In this document: positions 60,754 to 64,000 of the stretch, one piece after another
Layout of the letters: each line of letters opens with the position of its first letter
Position numbering within the stretch: the first letter of the stretch is position 1
NCBI RefSeq assembly: GCF_002307495.1
Contig: NZ_NTMR01000017.1
Location: 1-64,000 of the forward strand
Source: Pseudomonas abyssi
GTDB taxonomy: Bacteria; Pseudomonadota; Gammaproteobacteria; Pseudomonadales; Pseudomonadaceae
Reading direction: 5' to 3'
DNA length: 64,000 nt
Position numbers and translations under genes: made by a program
Notes under the pieces: model-generated
Seen by the model: only the letters and a program-made list of their open reading frames with translations
The model's database searches: none
What the model was told of the DNA's origin: nothing

Positions 60754-62147
60754 GGGGTTCTTCCCGACGTCGGCCGCTGCAGCTGGTTGAGCCGGTCAGG
60801 CACAGGATCACCCTCAAAAACACCACGAGAACCAGCCGCACGGGTGCTGTGCCGCTGGATGATGGACATAGGCGAATTGCTGGCCAGCTCACGACGCAGC
60901 TCAAGCTCCGTCTTCAGGTTGCGGATCTCGCGGTCGAGCGTATCGCTTTCCTGGTTCACAGCCTCCACTGCCATCTGGTTGGCAGCGACGTTGGGTTCCT
61001 TCTTCCCCGTCAACAAGGTGCGTTGGAGCAGCAAAGCTTTCTCCAGCACCGACGCCAGAGCAACCTCGGACGCCAGCCGCCGCGCCAACAGATCCTGATC
61101 AGGCTCATCCCGCAAGGCTTCGATGACGCCGCGTGTGATGGGCAGCGAGGCGCTGCCAGCCTCGCGCAAGTTATCGAAAGTCGTGTTACGCGTACCGACA
61201 ACCAGTTCCTTCAGGACTTCCAGCCTGGCCTCATACTCCTCCTGAATCAGCGGTGTCAGACCGACCCCAGGTACCGTCTCGGTCCTGGTGCAGGCATCGC
61301 ATGTACGTTGCGCCTGTTCGCCCAGTACACGGGTAGCCCAATCGGCTGCTGCCTGCGGAGAAGGCCAGGCCTGGCATGACAGACTGCCGCAACGCCTGGC
61401 ATCGATGGCAGAGGTATCGCCCACACTACGACCGTTGACCAGATTATAACCGGCTCGGGTCACGTCACTTACCACCTTGATGGGTGTCTGCCCTGCTCCT
61501 CCTGCATTGGTACCGCCCACCCAGGGCACACCGTCGTTGCCCCGACGAGTTTCAGCTTGCTCAACGGCAGACACCGCATCGGTACTCCCAACCGCATCGC
61601 GAAGCGCTATACCTTCAGCCAGTTGGCTCCAGCCCAACTGACCACCAGCAGCCTCCGCCATCCGCTCGGCCATTGCCCGACAGGTTAATTTGGAACGATC
61701 AAAATCCAGTCGTGCCTGCAGTACACCGTTGGTAATCAGGTTATACAGTCCCGGATCAGCTCGCTGGATGATCAGCGCCGGCAGCGACGCGACCGCACTG
61801 GTGGCGCTCTGGATCACGGATGACATGATGTTATGAAATCCGTTCGTCAGGCCATTGAGCTGATTCTGGATAGTTGTCGACATCGACATATCGCCACATA
61901 CCAGATTACTGTTCCAGCCGACGCCGACCCCAATGGATCGCATGCCAGCGGCGCCGCTCATCGAGACAGCGTTACCGCCGCCGATCGAGTACATGACTTC
62001 GTCGCCAATCACACTACCGCTGTTCTGGAAGCCACCACTTTGTGGCACGGCGGCGTTGCCGGTTAGAACCAGCATGCTGGAAAACACAGCGAACCTACAC
62101 AGGCGATGTGCAGATCGTACAAAGGTGATATCGATGAAATGATTCAT
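60750..62147 (-). CDS. ICE conjugation protein, PFL_4711 family (TraH/TraU-neighbour type)
   Basis: The 465-residue protein is exported (N-terminal signal with CRFAVFSSMLVLTGNAA) and shows the TIGR03755 pattern: GGNAVSMSGAAGMRSIGVGVGWNSNLVCGDMSMSTTIQNQLNGLTNGF and CRAMAERMAEAAGG. A cysteine pair CDAC lies at about position 290. Members are periplasmic assembly factors of the PFGI-1-class T4SS. It is followed by the small membrane protein and TraG. Confidence 0.85.
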   Translation of the reverse strand: MNHFIDITFVRSAHRLCRFAVFSSMLVLTGNAAVPQSGGFQNSGSVIGDEVMYSIGGGNAVSMSGAAGMRSIGVGVGWNSNLVCGDMSMSTTIQNQLNGLTNGFHNIMSSVIQSATSAVASLPALIIQRADPGLYNLITNGVLQARLDFDRSKLTCRAMAERMAEAAGGQLGWSQLAEGIALRDAVGSTDAVSAVEQAETRRGNDGVPWVGGTNAGGAGQTPIKVVSDVTRAGYNLVNGRSVGDTSAIDARRCGSLSCQAWPSPQAAADWATRVLGEQAQRTCDACTRTETVPGVGLTPLIQEEYEARLEVLKELVVGTRNTTFDNLREAGSASLPITRGVIEALRDEPDQDLLARRLASEVALASVLEKALLLQRTLLTGKKEPNVAANQMAVEAVNQESDTLDREIRNLKTELELRRELASNSPMSIIQRHSTRAAGSRGVFEGDPVPDRLNQLQRPTSGRTP

Positions 62148-62155
62148 ACGAGACC

Positions 62156-63085
62156 TCAGAAGTCGACGCTACCCAGAAACGTCTGCCCGCGACGCTGACA
62201 GCAGCTGTATGGACGCCACAGTGCCCAGGCGTAGTCGCCCTGTTGCGCCTGAGGCAGATCCCCCGCATGGGGAAATACAGTGCAGTTATTGGAAAGTTGC
62301 GGTGTCAGTTGCTGCCACTTTCCCGTGCCGGCGTCGCTCTCGATCAGCTCACCGGCTGGCCAGTAGCCGTCACGTGCATTAGCCAGCAATGGTTGATAGA
62401 CATGCAGTTGGCCGCGTCGGGTGACAACATCTCCGGCTCGCTGGGCCGCCACGGCAGCAGCCTTGTAATCATCAACCTGATGCAGGAATCCGCCACGCGG
62501 GTACACATTGCCCCATAGATTCAATGTGCTACGCGAACCGATTTCACGCTGCCCTGGTATCAGGGCTTCGGGATACACAGCCTCAGGCACGTTATGCCGC
62601 CAAGCCAGGGTATCAAGCGTGCTGAGCAGGTACGGGGCGAACGCAGTACCGGCTCCGACGCAGCTATACCCGGACGCCGAAGCGAACTGGCCGAACACAT
62701 AGCCACCCGGATGTCCTATGACATCAGCATTCTTGAACTTCGCCTGGTTATTCTCATGACTGACGTTCGTGGTCCCGTCTCCACCGGCTTGCGCTGTGGC
62801 ATTGGGCTGGCTCATGGGCCGGGTTTCGATCCAGGGGCTTTCTCCAGTATTGCTGTAACTCGATACAACCGCGTCGGGAACGTAGTGGCGAACCTTGGTC
62901 GACGTGCGAACCTGGCACCCGTACATAGTGCAAAACAGCCAATAGCAGATACCCACGACTCGGTATTCAAGGCAGCTCGGCGACAAGGTTGAAGAAACCA
63001 CGGTGGCTGTATTCAGAGCAAAAGTAGATGAGCCAGCACTCAACAAAGCAGTGGCTACCGCAAACCGCAGTCGACGAGAAATCAT
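62156..63085 (-). CDS. traU: ICE conjugation protein, PFL_4710 family (TraU-like)
   Basis: The 309-residue protein has a signal peptide (MISRRLRFAVATALLSAGSSTFA). Its cysteine-rich region SPSCLEYRVVGICYWLFCTMYGCQVRTSTKVRHYVPDAVVSSY matches TIGR03756/TraU, with several conserved Cys. A later CCQRRG motif adds to the disulfide pattern. TraU is needed for DNA transfer in the periplasmic T4SS assembly. DsbB and the adjacent DUF1525 thioredoxin-like protein fit this need for disulfides. Confidence 0.87.
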   Translation of the reverse strand: MISRRLRFAVATALLSAGSSTFALNTATVVSSTLSPSCLEYRVVGICYWLFCTMYGCQVRTSTKVRHYVPDAVVSSYSNTGESPWIETRPMSQPNATAQAGGDGTTNVSHENNQAKFKNADVIGHPGGYVFGQFASASGYSCVGAGTAFAPYLLSTLDTLAWRHNVPEAVYPEALIPGQREIGSRSTLNLWGNVYPRGGFLHQVDDYKAAAVAAQRAGDVVTRRGQLHVYQPLLANARDGYWPAGELIESDAGTGKWQQLTPQLSNNCTVFPHAGDLPQAQQGDYAWALWRPYSCCQRRGQTFLGSVDF

Positions 63086-63510
63086 GGCTGCCCCATGCGA
63101 TATAGCTCTACCCCTGCCAGCGCCTGATCAACATCAGACACGCCATACACCACATAACGCTGATCTACGATGACGGCGGGTACCGTAACAACCCCAAGAC
63201 TCCAAGCATCGACTATGCCCTGATAAGCCGTCTGTATCTGTCGTTGCAGAGGCAGCCCACCCTGTTTTATTCGCTGGTGAATTACAACTGCTGCGACCTT
63301 CTTATCCAAAGGCAGATCCGCCGATAGCTCACCTTCAATGAGCTGCGGTGCATCCAGCGCTATCAGGCGATCATATTTGCCGGTAACAGGATGCTGCTGA
63401 TCGGTGATCACCCAAACCTCAGTAGCCATTGCGACTATCGGAAGAAGAAAGCACGGGAGGAACGCCAAGCACTGTACCGGTGAAATGTGCAGTTTTATTT
63501 GAAAGCTCAT
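63082..63510 (-). CDS. ICE conjugation protein, PFL_4709 family (DUF1525, thioredoxin-like)
   Basis: The protein (142 residues from ATG 63510; GTG 63525 is an alternative) has a signal peptide (CLAFLPCFLLPIVAMA). A thioredoxin-fold region follows: EVWVITDQQHPVTG, DKKVAAVVIHQRI, GVVTVPAVIVDQRYVVYGVSDVDQALAGVE. It matches TIGR03757/DUF1525, which resembles TrbC/DsbC-like proteins but lacks a CXXC here. It overlaps the TraU-like gene by 4 bp and is the first gene of this minus-strand operon. Confidence 0.82.
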   Translation of the reverse strand: MSFQIKLHISPVQCLAFLPCFLLPIVAMATEVWVITDQQHPVTGKYDRLIALDAPQLIEGELSADLPLDKKVAAVVIHQRIKQGGLPLQRQIQTAYQGIVDAWSLGVVTVPAVIVDQRYVVYGVSDVDQALAGVELYRMGQP

Positions 63511-63785
63511 ATCGTCGACCGCCACGAGAAAGAATAGCGGGTAGTTGAGCCGATCATCATTCTTGGCGCATCAAAGAATGCGATTCAGGTGTAAACCGAA
63601 TAGGTCTAGCTTGCATTCTCGCTAAGTTTGAATACCGTACCAACCAGAGCCATGATCTCAGTAAGATGATCCCGTGCTTGCTGGTCGTACCGGCCTAGAC
63701 ATCGTCGATGCCTTATCGGCTCTTGAATCCGCTGAGCCTAATGAGTAATCAAGTAAATGCTAATCACAAGATTAATGGAGGTTAA
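63511..63785. promoter_or_regulatory. Divergent promoter region of ICE transfer genes
   Basis: This 275-bp gap separates the minus-strand PFL_4709-type operon from a plus-strand membrane-protein gene. It should hold both promoters. Only the plus-strand ribosome site GGAGG (63777-63781) is clear. No repeat or operator was recognised. Confidence 0.45.
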
Positions 63786-64000
63786 ATGGCAAGTGAAGAT
63801 ACAAGCAAGGAAGGCGTAACCAGCCTGGCTGATAAGGGCCTCGGACTGCTGGAACGAGCATGGAGTGCTCATTGGGCTTTACGGCTTCTCTGTGTCATAT
63901 TGTTCCTCGATATAGCAATGATGCTGCGTACGGGGCGAGGACTATGGGAGTGGTCCCCGGCTGATATGGCGCTATTTCAAGATGTGGGTTTTGTTGCAAT
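63786..64000 (+). CDS. 5' part of an ICE membrane protein (cut by window end)
   Basis: Behind GGAGG, an ATG at 63786 opens a frame of 71 codons that is still open at the window end. It reads MASEDTSKEGVTSLADKG, then LERAWSAHWALRLLCVILFLDIAMMLRTGRG and DMALFQDVGFVA. One hydrophobic helix is visible. Its place, divergent from the T4SS operon, suggests an ICE-encoded membrane protein with DUF3742-like placement. The rest lies outside. Confidence 0.6.
   Translation, partial: MASEDTSKEGVTSLADKGLGLLERAWSAHWALRLLCVILFLDIAMMLRTGRGLWEWSPADMALFQDVGFVA

Larger units (their letters stand above)
36223..64000. mobile_element. ICE of the PFGI-1/clc class, left part (continues beyond window)
   Basis: Evidence is a tRNA-Pro 3' att fragment, an adjacent P4-type integrase, a MobH relaxase (TIGR03760-type TraI), DUF3742, TraG-like protein and the three consecutive PFL_4711/4710/4709-type proteins that mark this class. 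Cargo with mixed base composition lies between integrase and relaxase and between relaxase and T4SS genes. No right att site, ParA/partition gene or SSB is seen in the window, so the element continues to the right. Confidence 0.8.

Noticed and set aside
1..64000. CRISPR array or rRNA operon
   Set aside because: No regularly spaced direct repeats and no rRNA-like sequence were seen on either strand.

Overview
The window looks like the chromosome of a high-GC gammaproteobacterium of the Pseudomonas lineage. A marine or sediment relative such as Halopseudomonas is plausible; that is an inference from gene content and codon bias, not a demonstrated identity. The left ~36 kb reads as host chromosome. 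From ~36.2 kb to the right edge it reads as an integrative and conjugative element (ICE) of the PFGI-1/clc class, inserted at a proline tRNA gene and running past the window.

Left chromosomal part. Positions 1-826 hold the regulatory end of a decayed Mu-like prophage (repressor, gp16-like protein, truncated CII/YmfL-like regulator). Then come an M14 carboxypeptidase, a Tat-exported PhoD-type phosphatase and a minus-strand block (arfB, glutamine amidotransferase, DUF4105 membrane protein), followed by an outer-membrane-type protein. Positions 7.5-11.9 kb carry a light/redox-type signalling cluster (sensor kinase, Rcp1-like regulator, REC-PAS-PAS-GGDEF-EAL protein) in which two genes are broken by a deletion/frameshift and a one-base shift. 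Positions 12.3-20.3 kb form an iron-uptake region: a PepSY/DUF2271/DUF4198/flavoreductase operon behind a Fur-box-like palindrome, plus two TonB-dependent receptors. An AraC regulator, an M20 peptidase, an FMN-binding protein, a GST and two overlapping LysR genes follow.

Positions 26.75-29.7 kb encode a bufferin-type RiPP cluster. It has a YHS-domain protein, a DoxX-like membrane protein, a four-cysteine DUF2282 precursor (BufA1), the MNIO/DUF692 maturase (BufB) and a BufC partner. The family role is copper or other metal sequestration in the periplasm. A third TonB receptor with a Zur-like operator, an acyltransferase-family membrane protein and a chemoreceptor gene with an in-frame amber codon close the chromosomal part.

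ICE part. A 47-bp 3' fragment of tRNA-Pro(GGG) with the tRNA terminator beside it marks the left boundary (36223-36269), followed by a P4-type integrase. Cargo includes a chemotaxis-like phosphorelay (CBS/HPt/CheA-like kinase, short receptor-like protein, CheX-like protein, CheY), a class A beta-lactamase, RidA, three LysR regulators, a GST, a glyoxalase-fold protein and an unknown gene. The transfer functions seen are DsbB, the MobH relaxase TraI, DUF3742, a TraG-like protein and the PFL_4711/4710/4709-type proteins. Between relaxase and T4SS genes lies an AT-richer accessory zone with a HEPN (Apea-like) protein, a 5'-truncated umuC/rulB gene, and a LysR-methyltransferase-membrane protein cassette.

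Three miniature inverted-repeat elements of two families lie in the chromosomal part. In every case one terminus coincides exactly with the TAG stop codon of the neighbouring gene.
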